A stretch of DNA of 26,928 nt, taken from positions 43,109 through 70,036 of the forward strand of contig MU619373.1 of NCBI GenBank assembly GCA_025201805.1, read 5' to 3'. The notes below the pieces were generated by a model, which had not been told where the DNA came from, did no database searches, and saw nothing but the letters and a program-made list of their open reading frames with translations. Every line of letters starts with the position of its first letter. The stretch's first letter is position 1. This document shows, one piece after another, positions 11,094-21,203 of this stretch. A program made the translations under genes and the position numbers. Source of the DNA: Parasitella parasitica (Eukaryota > Mucoromycota > Mucoromycetes > Mucorales > Mucoraceae).

Positions 11094-12130
11094 ATGCGCC
11101 CCTTGTATATTATTTTACTACTGATTGTTGCATGTATAAGCAGTGGATATGCCTATGAAAATAAAACCAGTAATTCTCTACTACAAGAACGCAACAACGT
11201 AGGGACATCTGTGAAAGACGACTGCGCGGATGATCCAAAGCCTACTCCAAGCTCAGATAAAAGCCCATCTACCGAGGATGATGGGGATTGCTGCGAAGAA
11301 CTGCGTGAAAAGTACAAACTAAAGTTCCAGCCACAAGTAATCGGAGCAAGTATTCTGCTGTTGTCCACAGGCATTTATCTGCTCGTTTATGGGTTTGCAA
11401 TGTTCCGAATTACAATTGGGATAATAGGCTTCATATTTGGAGGTAAGACAAAAAGTATATGTTATATATCACATGTGTAGCTGACTTGTTACGTACTATA
11501 GGTGCTATTACTTGGATAGGTCTCCAAGCAAATGAACCAACACAAAGCTACCCAAATGCGTCCAATCTTTACATTGGTATCTGTGTTGCGGTGGCGGTAG
11601 TGGCTGCTCTCATCTGTGTTGTATTGTACAAAATGGGTCTGTATCTCTTTTGTGGTATGGCAGCTACGTTGCTGGCCCTCTACTTTTGTTGCTGGAGCGA
11701 GAACTTTTTCTTTCCCAACATATTCCATCGCACCTTATTCACTTTTGGCGTAATATTCTTATTCATTCTTGGTTTAGTCTTTCTGGAATATGCGACGGTC
11801 ATCGTGTCCCTGGCCTTGGTGGGTGTCCACATGCTCGCTGTGGGCATTGATTTGTACGTAAAAACCGGTTTTCTCAAAGGCATTGAAGTGCTATTGGATT
11901 TCAATCAAGAGCGTAATCTCCACAGTAAGCTTCAACTCAACACGCTGAAATTCGGAAAGAGAAGCGCGCCTGGTGTGTACCATCCTGACTGGAAGACTCA
12001 CACTATGATGGGCATTATGATTGCTGTGTTCTTTCTGTCCGTGGTGCTCCAAGCATGGATGAACAAGGGAAATAGATTCGGCCTTCGTATAATTAGAAAT
12101 TCCAATGATACTTTACATAAATTAAAATAA
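11094..12130 (+). CDS. Signal-peptide multi-span membrane protein, DUF4203/TMEM198-like
   Basis: Two exons: 11094-11442 and 11502-12130 (325 aa); intron GTAAGA...ACTATAG. Residues 1-20 (MRPLYIILLLIVACISSGYA) are a classic signal peptide. An acidic, Ser/Pro-rich lumenal or extracellular segment with Cys pairs (~45-75) follows, then about seven hydrophobic spans between ~84 and ~225, the first GASILLLSTGIYLLVYGFAM. After a soluble loop (~228-275, with HPDWKTHTMMG) there is a last span (GIMIAVFFLSVVLQAWM) and a short basic tail. This topology and the Gly/aromatic pattern fit the TM7S3/TM198-like DUF4203 family, whose function is unclear. It is convergent with the Rom2-like gene. An in-frame ATG at 11025 would place residues before the signal peptide and is less likely. 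Confidence 0.8.
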
Positions 12131-12131
12131 A
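12126..12131 (+). terminator. Poly(A) signal AATAAA overlapping the DUF4203-like stop codon
   Basis: AATAAA overlaps the TAA stop at 12128-12130 and is followed by TA-rich sequence. Cleavage here would leave a 3' UTR of only a few tens of bases. Confidence 0.45.
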
Positions 12132-12234
12132 TTATTGCTTATATATATTTATATTTACATACTTGTGTGATTTTCGCGCTTGAAAGAAATATCAATGTTC
12201 TAATAGCATAAAACTCATTGATTAAATTTTAATA

Positions 12235-12237
<3 letters not shown>

Positions 12238-12269
<32 letters not shown>
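12238..12269. repeat. T32 homopolymer between convergent genes
   Basis: A run of 32 T lies between the 3' ends of the DUF4203-like gene (stop 12130) and the Rom2-like gene (stop 12319). In the sense of the Rom2-like gene it is an A tract 50-81 bases past the stop. Confidence 0.9.
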
Positions 12270-12273
<4 letters not shown>

Positions 12274-12318
12274 GTTTAGCTCTTTATGTTAATGAATTGC
12301 TGTACAGATTGAAGATTA

Positions 12319-15300
12319 TTAAATAAATTTGCGAGAAGATCCCCTTCGTTGGGGATTCTGTTTGAGATAAAAGATGTCCTGAATATCTGGTTTTTGAGAA
12401 TGGGTCATGCAGCCTTGAATAATGGTCGTATTCGCAGTTGTATGAAAGTGTGTTAATCTGATTTGATCACCTGGTATAATCTGTACAAGGTCGCCCTGGA
12501 AACAAACATGAGTGTATATGACGACAAAGATTAGAATGGCACATACCGTATCAACATGGCGCACTTCGATAAATTGAGGATCGAACGCGATAATATAAGG
12601 ATGCTGAAACACAATATTGTCAGGGTTTCCTTCCCATTCGCACAGCAAAGGTAACCTACGACAAGTGAGTACATGCTGTAATTGATAAGCGGAATAGTGC
12701 AACTTACTTTTGAGGTCCTCTCTGCACCAAAGATCCATTTCTGTTATTCACATAATAAGCAAACTTGTTGTAGCACAACATGAATTTATCATGCACACGA
12801 TACATCGCAAGTGGTTTAAGAGAGTCGGACTGACGATGCACAAAATTAAACTGTGGATCGCCTTTATCTGGAATATCTCGGCCTCCTACACTCAGGTTTT
12901 CAGGGTCAATGATTTCAAATCCACGATCGCACACAATAAGCAGCTTGGATTTCAAAAAGTGAACATTTGTAGACTCTGCACCAATATAGAACTCCTATAA
13001 ACAAATGTCAGCTGCGTTATCTTCATTTCAAAGTATGCAAACCTTGTACTTCTTAAACCACGAGTGGCTCGATCGATTGCCAATCATGAAACCAGTCTTT
13101 TGGACAAGGTACTTATGATTTTTAGGATCTCTTAAATCCAAATGAGGCTCCAGTGATGTAAATACGCTGGATGTGTTTTTCTTTTTTTTGAATACCACCA
13201 GCTCCTTGTTGTTGCAGACACCAACCTGAAAAAAATGCACATGTTGGCCCAATTCTTGACCGAGTTTTTTTGGTGATTTCGCATTGAAAGCTGTGGACGT
13301 ATTCAGCAGATCCAGAGGATACGCTTTTAAAGTTTTATCTATGGTGGAGCGGGAGTGGAACATTTAGATTTATGTGCAAACTATTCAGTACTTGCGGATG
13401 TACCTGCAAGGACCAGAAGAATGTTGAATCGTTCCAAAACTGCCAGTTGCGTTACGTTGTCACTTGATAATACCTTTCGGTTGCCATGCCCATTGAGATC
13501 TTTGAAAAAAATGCCTGTATCTGTGCCTACAGCTAGTTTTCTCTTGTTGTTTGTGGAAACTGCCAACATTAACATGTTAAAACTATTTCAACATGTACCG
13601 GTGTGGAATACATACCAAAAGGCACCGTGCAATTCACTCTTCCGTTTTTAGCGGATCCACTTCCGGCTGCAGACGTGTACCTGAAAGAAGAATTATCCAA
13701 GGAAATCACATTGAAGACATCTTCTCCTAAGCGTTTCTTTAACAAAGATCTTGCCTCTTCAATCGCAGCAACCAATTTTTGCTTTTCATCTGGAGTACAT
13801 GAAAAAGTGTAATCCCCGCCTCGCTGACCCAAATGATGAAATGTCAAAGGGATATAGCTAGCCGATGCGTAAGAAGATGGGCTATGAAGGTAGCTATTTG
13901 TTGTACTAGATAACAGATATCGCGTCGAAGAAGAAGACGCTAATATATTATGACTAGAACTAGATTCGCTTGCACAGCTGACATGAAGCATTTGCAGAGG
14001 AATAGGTCTTCTCCAAACTCTATATTCATCCATAGGCTGTGTGGCTGTCGCTGTTTTTCTCACTTTGGCCATTAAAATCATATGGTCGAATACAAAGAGG
14101 TGAATGTCTGACTTCTCCGTTACTTCGATTCCATTGCTTCGTCGTTTGACATCACATTGATAGTATAATCGACGCTGAGGGTCTGTCAATTGTAGATCCT
14201 GGAATTCACCTTGCTTAAAGGTGACCGCGTCATTAATCTCCAGTATCTCGACTCTTTTCTTGAATATTTCGGCCATGCTATCTGATTGTGCTGCTACTTT
14301 TTTCACCATATCGAGACACTTGCTAAGATAAGTGTGGTCCGGATGATCTTGATCTGTCTTTTTAAGTATAGCCTCAAGTAAGAGTGGGTAGCGCTGCATC
14401 CGGGTAACTGGATTGAGCAAAAAATGACGGAACGCGAGTCTGCGCATGCGTTTACTTTTCTCGACTTGCACTATAAACCTTTCAAAATCAGGATTGTTTC
14501 GTTCCTCCTCTTTAACAAGGTATTCAGCAAGGGATACTCTGGGACAGTATTGACTGAAAGGGTCTTCGAAATACGCAAAATGCTTGATCAATATGTCACC
14601 AATCATCGGAACACATTCATGCTCATATTGATGTTGCAATTCCAAGAGATCGTCCAATAGAGCTGTGCTGACTTCAATAAGCTCCTTGAAGTTTCCAAAT
14701 ACTTCATGCACAAATTTTTCTCGCTTTTGCGCGGAAGCAATGATGGATTTCTTGAGTAAAGGTGCTACGATGACTTCCGACAAGGTATTCAGATCTCGTT
14801 TGTAAGCTTCCTCAGAATAAATCATTTCGTTGATAGCTTCTTGTCTCGCGATTTCTTTCTTTGACAGATTCTCCAGTAATTTTTTTGGCACCTTCTGAGC
14901 CCATGCCATTTGCGGCTGTGTACCGTAAGCAGTACTGCTGTTCATTTGATCTGAGTGAGGACGAGATCTAGTGGCTGCTGCCGGCGCTGTTGGACCTTGG
15001 ATGTCAAATTCCATGGCAAACACCTCTGGTTTATTTGGGCACCGTGGGGAGTAGCAGCCGCCTTTACCAGGAATACATTCGTATGAATAGCATTCCAACA
15101 ATCCGGTTAAAATACCTGTAGGGACGTCCTCAAGCATCATGTCCTCTGGCAATGTATAATACTCGTCCGATGAATTGAATACAGTGCCTTGAATAATCGA
15201 TTTTTGAGAGTAATGAATAGGCTCGAACAGTGGAGGTTTTGACTTCATCAACGTATTGGCAACCTGTATACAATAAGCTTCTGGAATACCATCTAGTAAA

Positions 15301-16405
15301 CTGTACAGCATTTTCTACAACAGAGACATATTAGCGGCGATAATCAAATGAAGGATTCTAGTGAACATTACGATTGCTTCTTGTCCGGTAAATGATTCAG
15401 GATACTCGTTTGCACAGAACAATTCACGCACGTTTTCCAAGCCTCTCACACGTTTCATGAATGCTTTGCTGAGCACAGATAAAAAAGCAAAAGCTGGTGG
15501 TTTACTGTTAGTAGCAGTAGTAGTAGTAGTAGTAGTAGTGGTCATTGGCGTACTGCTACCATTAGTCACAGCAGGGGATGTACAAGACGGAGTGGCCAAA
15601 GAGGTACTGAGAGAATGGTACAGTTTGGTATCGCTTCCTACCTTGCTACTGTCTGATTGACTATGCTTCAGCGAGTCATCAAGTCCCGTAGACATATTAT
15701 TTGCGGAATCAGTAGTAAATGTAGATGAACTACTATCACGGCAACTACTGTTGTCAGCATAGGCAGCTGTTTTTTCTCCCAACAGCTGTTGTCTCTTTTG
15801 ACTCGAAGCCAAGTAAGTGCTTACATAGTCTGAATTCGTATTGTATCCAGAATTTGAATAAAAGGATGGCTCGTGATGCGAAACAATATAAGGTGAATAT
15901 GAAAATGGGTGTGTTGGTGGTACAGCGTATGGATGAGGTGTAGGCATTGACATGCTTGGTTCCACAAGAGTTGCAGATGTGGGTACTGCTGGTCGAGGAG
16001 GAGGTCTTGGTTGTTGTTGTTGCTGTTCTTGATTTTGTATGTAATAAGAAGTTTGTGGTGATGGCGATGCGATATAATTATTGTACCTACTATCATTCTC
16101 CTAATGTAACATGGCAATAAGCATGTGATCTTTCACGATTGTCCCTCAAAATTTAGACAACTTACATAAATAGGTCGGTAAGTGGTATTTGCTCTACTAA
16201 CCATTGTAGGCGATTGCTGCCTTTGTGGTGATTGTAATGAATAGGCTCGAGCGGTTGTCGGCATGGAGTATAAAGGTTGCTGTTCAGAATTCAGTTCAGA
16301 AATAAAGGAATCTACATCACGCATTAGGCCATTTAAGCTAGAATCCAATGTATCTCCCTCATTTGCTGTTCCAGCATGTTTGGGTAATTCTGGTTGATTC
16401 CACAT
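12319..16405 (-). CDS. ROM2: Rom2-type Rho1 guanine nucleotide exchange factor (DEP-DH-PH-CNH)
   Basis: Eight exons, minus strand: 16405-16166, 16100-15372, 15314-13616, 13559-13404, 13338-13043, 12994-12708, 12655-12547, 12495-12319 (1230 aa, the usual Rom2 size). The N-terminus (~1-280) is Ser/Thr/Pro/Gln-rich. DEP domain ~285-365, split by intron 2. A Cys motif (CYSYECIPGKGGCYSPRCPN, ~398-417) is typical of fungal Rom2 proteins. RhoGEF/DH domain ~480-670 with the conserved FLLNPVTRMQRYPLLLEAIL helix (622-641). PH ~690-850. CNH domain ~880-1200, from RVNCTVPF through VLADKTLKAYPLDLL to the C-terminus. By family, it loads GTP on Rho1 at the membrane to drive cell-wall integrity signalling and glucan synthesis. 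Start: ATG at 16405 with A at -3; the frame upstream has no further ATG. Introns are 48-65 nt. Confidence 0.93.
15511..15539 (-). repeat. Thr-coding ACT repeat in the Rom2-like gene
   Basis: AGT repeats on the plus strand encode a run of nine Thr residues just before the DEP domain. Confidence 0.85.
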
Positions 16406-19202
16406 TATATTTGAAATGAAGCAAGACCGAAATTTGACAGACAAGCAAGAAAAAGAAGAGGAAGAAAAGAGGTCGGGATGGTCACGAATGGCTAAATACG
16501 GTACCTAGAAACCAACATCCAAACAACCAAAACCCAAATGTTAAAAAACCCAACCAATAATTTACATTGAACCGTTTGAATCCTTTAAAATGCCATCTGT
16601 AGTAATTATAATGGGACAATGCAATTTCAAGCATGTCTTATTTAGCAGCATGCAGAGGCAACGATGTGTCCTTCTTCTCAAGTGGCTCCCAGCTTGCGTG
16701 CTGGGACCGCCATTGGTTTTCTGTGCATACAGCCAAGAATGTCTCAGTTTTAGAAAACCAGATACACGCATGATAATTCGCTTTGATTCAGTGGGCAGAA
16801 AAGGTACGCAAAATATGCTCAAGTGATCGGTCAATCATTGATTGAATCTGATGATTGCATAATCTTGAACTTGTAGATATTATGAGAGAACCATGCGTTT
16901 TTATTAATTTTCTGAAAGAAATATTATTTACCTTTACAAATATAGCATCATCAGATTTCTTAATATAGAGTGATTCATATACCTTTTAGGCTTTTCAGAA
17001 TGTACACGTTTCACGGTGAAATCCTCAATTGTAAAGGCACTATAACAGCATGCCCCAAGTGAAAATCACACCTTTTAGCCTGTTAATGTGGCATTTTTCT
17101 CACTATTTCAGAAGAACATATACTCCTTTTAGCCTGTTGAAGTGCTTAAGACTTTACTAAATGATTCCCCAAAGTTCATTGTGATAATCTGACGACTTAT
17201 CACCAAAAAAATAGATGATAATAAAACCATCGATTTTCAACGATAGGCAAAATGAATAGAAATTACAAAATCTCAAGTTTGACCACAATAACGCACCGTT
17301 CGTATTATTTGAAACATTATATTTTATATTGATTTTGATACCTGATTGCCATTTTAGGTATGAATTATGAAGTTTCAGTCGAAAAATGCATTTTTCTTTA
17401 ATCGTAGATTACTCAAGTTTTTTGTTAGACACTTTTTTTATTATGTATACTATTCGATGCAAATTTTAAGGCTTTACATAATTACTTATCATTGTAACAT
17501 ATGTTGTATTATTATATTTTAGAGATATTGATTAATTTGTGTCAACGAATCCAAATTGTCATCCGTGAAACACATCTGGCAAAAAAAATCGATATCGGAG
17601 ATTGCGCCCAACAGTAGCAGCAGCAGGTTTTAGCTGGTGCCAAGCATAAAACGCCTCATTAAGAGGATTGAGCGAGATAAAAAAACAATTTGAAGAAGAT
17701 TATAGCAAAATTATTAACAAAGTCGTAAATTTCAGCACCAGTAAGCTTTGTTCTAAAAAATACTAGTATCACCAGCTTCCAATGAGTTCAAATGTAAAAG
17801 ACCATTTTTCTAACTGTGGCAAATTAAGAATTCACTATTGCGAACACATCATAGAACAATATTATGTTGCATACATACTGATTGGTTTCAATGAATAAAA
17901 ATAAATAAATACATTCATTATGTGAAAACTATACCTTGTCTAATTTTAAGATTCTCATCACCAAAAAGAATCATTCAATACTATAAGAGGCTGTGATAAA
18001 CATAGGATTATAAGCAACTGATCTCCTTGTATATTAGACTAATCAGATCAATTATCTCATAGCTTCCATTTTATACGTGCGAGTAACGAAAAGGAAAACC
18101 CAAGAATCGTTTTATCAATTTTTTCTTGGCCTACCATATCTCTAACTGCGTCTATTATTAATTCAATAGTTGTACGTATACAGAGTATCTTTGGATATAT
18201 ATGTCCTTAATTTTGATTTCCATGTTATGGGGAAATACAAGTTACCTTACCCAATTGTAGCTCTAACCTCCTGTCTTATTATTGTCCGTCAAGGTTTAAT
18301 GTCATCCTCTTTAGATTTTACACTGCCTGAAGAATTTTCTCTACTAATTGTTCTCTGCTAGATGATTGACTTTAAATGCGGTGTATGCCGTTATAGTAGA
18401 TGAAGTTAATAAGAAATGTACACGACAATGATAGAGTCGCAGATGCGGCTATAAAAACAATGTAAATATATGTACTGCAGATAATTTACTTTTGGAGAAA
18501 ATAGATAAAAATAAAATGAGCTAGTCTATATGATCAAGGGTCTTTGCAGTTGTAGCCGTTGGTATGACAGAGCCATTTTGAGCTTATCGCATTTAAATCC
18601 ATATGGCTCCCAAGTTGAGACTCTTGTTTCAGGAAAATTATCATGAACAAAAGTCTTGAGATCAATGATTAAAAATCTGAATAATGCGTTATTTTAGACA
18701 GTGGGGTTATTTCATAATTTCAGGCTACTGAAATGAATCAATGGATTGCAAAAAACGAGAGAACTTCATTATGACCTAAAATTATACCTGTGTCCATGAG
18801 TTCCTCCACAAAAATCAAAACACAGGTATAAATTTGGATAAATATTTTATGCAGTATGTATGTGCTGTGGTTTAAGCATGATATTATATTTGAACTACCC
18901 TTTTAAGGATGTAGGCGTGATTCCGGAAGATGATATATACATTATGTGAGTACTATATCTTGGGAAGTAGATTTTTGATCTGAAGATTGGTATGTTATCG
19001 ATAAAATGATCAATTAAAGCAAGTTGCGATTACCAAACAAACCAAAAACACCTCATTTGTGTACCCAAATAACACAGCTTGGGTGCTGTGGTTTTTGTTG
19101 TTATCACACGACCGTATTAAGCATTGTAACCAATTGATTAAAAAAAAAAACCAGACGATATTACTTCACTTCTTTTTCTCACTTTCTTTCTAATCCATTT
19201 GA
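16406..19202. other. AT-rich divergent intergenic region, no gene seen
   Basis: This 2.8 kb lies between the divergent starts of the Rom2-like GEF and the BTB gene. No open frame over ~90 codons exists, none shows a domain, and I could not assemble a spliced gene. Visible structure: two copies of CCTTTTAGCCTGTT at 17071-17084 and 17125-17138, an 11-bp inverted repeat at 18783-18793/18820-18830, and interleaved complementary segments at 19063-19090. The last 40 bases before 19203 are C/T-rich, as in the leaders of the neighbouring genes. Confidence 0.6.
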
Positions 19203-21058
19203 ATGAACTATTACAACAACAATAGAAAACGTGAACACCATCACTACCAACAGCACCAGCAACAGCAGCAACCAACACCAAAATTGTACATGGACATTTT
19301 CGAGCCACCACCACAATGGGTACCTTCTGTCAGCAACAGCAACATCAACAATGCCAATTCACAGTCAGGTTTCCACGCCCATTCACCTACTCACAGATCA
19401 CCTATACAGCATCATCCATCATTATCCGAGATAGTGTTTCAAGAATACAATAGTCCCTCTGATAGACAAGAAGGCAAGTACAATGTAACCCATTTACACA
19501 AATGGCGCATTTTGCTAACATAAAGATAAAATAGGTCCTGGAGTATTTCAACAAAACCGTCGAAGCTATCCATTTGCATTACAACAGCAAAGAGTCCAGC
19601 AACAATTGCAGAAAAAACGCCTTCAGGAGCATTTGCAATTCAAGAAGCAGCAGCAGCAAATACAGGAACAAGATGGCCATCACCATACAAAAGCTAATTC
19701 CATAGGATCAGCACATGATTTTGAATCTGCGGCTTCTTCACCATACACAGTTTCTACCAGTCCCAAGTATTTGCAATATGATGACATTGACGAAGATATC
19801 GAAAGCATCAATAGATCAATGTTCCGCAATCAACATAACCACCGCCATCAGGCAGATAATATTAGCATTGCTACGTCCCTATTTACAGCAGTAGAGCATC
19901 TAGGAAATGACTCGGAAGAAGAAGACAGTAGCTCGACAGAAAACCAACGACATGGATTTGTAACCACCACAGTCACAAACCAGGAATCACAGGATTCAGT
20001 CAACGAAGTTATGAAAAAGCTCGATATTCAAACCTCCATTCAGTGGGACGGTATATATTCATACATGATTCATTTCATTTGACTGTAAAATTCAACATCT
20101 CTATAGATTACAAACCACAATATCGATTATTGAATGAATCTTATGACAGCGTCAAACAAGGTACGCACATGCATTAACTGTTTTTTTTTACTCCTCCATA
20201 CTAATTCAGGGCTTCTTTTTGTAAGACATCTACAAAGAAATATTTGGTACAATGCAGAAGATGCAAGAATTAGACTACAAATTTAATACTGCCAAAGCAA
20301 CATTTCATTCATCAATGGAGGAAAACTATGAGCAAATGTCAAGTCAGCTGATATCTCAATGCTACACATTGAAAAAAGAGAAGCTCGAGTTTGAGACTAA
20401 GACGAAAACAGGTATTATATTCGCAAGGTTTGAATGATGTAGAATTCTAATTTCTATACATATTATGCAGATGAATCAACCCAACATTGTCTACCTAAAA
20501 GTGGAAAGATTCGACTAAATGTTGGAGGCGGCATATTTGAGGTGAATACTCTATCTATTTGGTATACATGTATCTTATATATCCATGATGTATAGACATC
20601 CTTGAGCACTTTAAGACGTGATACAAATTGTCTATTGGCTACCATGTTTTCCGGAAGACATCTCATCTCAGCAGAACCAGATGGATCCTATTTTATTGAT
20701 CGTGATCCATTGCATTTCAGGCTTGTATTGAATTATCTTCGAGATTTGAGGGTTTGTTATCATATATGTAATCGATTTGATTTTGCTCAGTAGTTCTGAT
20801 CTGCTTTTTTTTTTTTTTATTGTGTCCATGTTAGATACCACCAACTATTCTTGAAGATACCAAAATGTAAGTGTTCCTATTGTGTTACCTAAAAAGTTAA
20901 ACTCAATCTTTTTGTAATTACACATATTCAGATGTCACGAATTGCTCCAGGAAGTAAGTGCTACAGAGATAAAATAACAGCAGTTTTCTAATCACACTGC
21001 TTTATAGGCAAAATACTACTGCATAGAAGGCCTCGTCAAGCTTCTGCAGCAGCATTAG
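19203..21058 (+). CDS. KCTD-type BTB (K+ channel tetramerisation-like) protein
   Basis: Nine exons: 19203-19473, 19535-20050, 20107-20160, 20226-20411, 20471-20541, 20596-20751, 20835-20866, 20932-20953, 21008-21058 (452 aa). Intron 1 has a GC donor. Residues 1-260 are low complexity (Gln, His, Ser, acidic). Residues ~284-342 form a coiled coil. The C-terminus (~355-452) is a T1/BTB domain: IRLNVGGGIFETSLSTLRRD, then DGSYFIDRDPLHFRLVLNYL, LRDLRIPP, CHELLQEAKYYCIEGLVKLL. This matches KCTD proteins (VGG, IDRDP, LNYLR, EAxYY motifs), not a channel, since no membrane span is present. Such domains oligomerise, and many act as cullin-3 adaptors; which applies here is unknown. The protein ends right after the BTB domain. 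The next gene starts 145 bases downstream. Confidence 0.87.
19474..19534 (+). other. GC-AG intron of the BTB gene
   Basis: The donor is AAG|GCAAGT and the acceptor AAAATAG|GT, with a strong branch point TTTGCTAACAT about 20 bases upstream. This is the junction that joins exon 1 to the frame of exon 2. The nearby GT sites (19478, 19484) leave the wrong phase. Reading through the intron reaches a stop at 19521-19523. Confidence 0.75.
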
Positions 21059-21147
21059 CAAAGCACAATTTACCATATATAATTCCGCGTAACCATGATC
21101 CATCTCCACTCCGGTTTAAATGAGAGCATCTTGTTTGCTGTACACCA

Positions 21148-21153
21148 AATAAA
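21148..21153 (+). terminator. Poly(A) signal AATAAA of the BTB gene
   Basis: AATAAA lies 90 bases after the BTB stop and only 51 bases before the ATG of the next gene, so the next gene's core promoter overlaps this 3' UTR. Confidence 0.55.
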
Positions 21154-21203
21154 AATTCTTTTCCTTTTTTTGCAAATCGATCTTTCTTTCTTCACAAAAA
21201 AAG

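Noticed and set aside
12238-12269. T32 tract as the tail of a retroposed gene copy
   Set aside because: Both flanking genes keep multiple introns, and no target-site duplication is visible.
13603-15943. Plus-strand open frames opposite the Rom2-like gene (13603-13812, 14424-14660, 15361-15660, 15725-15943)
   Set aside because: They are antisense shadows of well-supported exons, without domains of their own.
18170-18361. 63-codon plus-strand open frame in the gap before the BTB gene
   Set aside because: Short, hydrophobic by AT-rich composition, with no promoter context, splice partner or family match.
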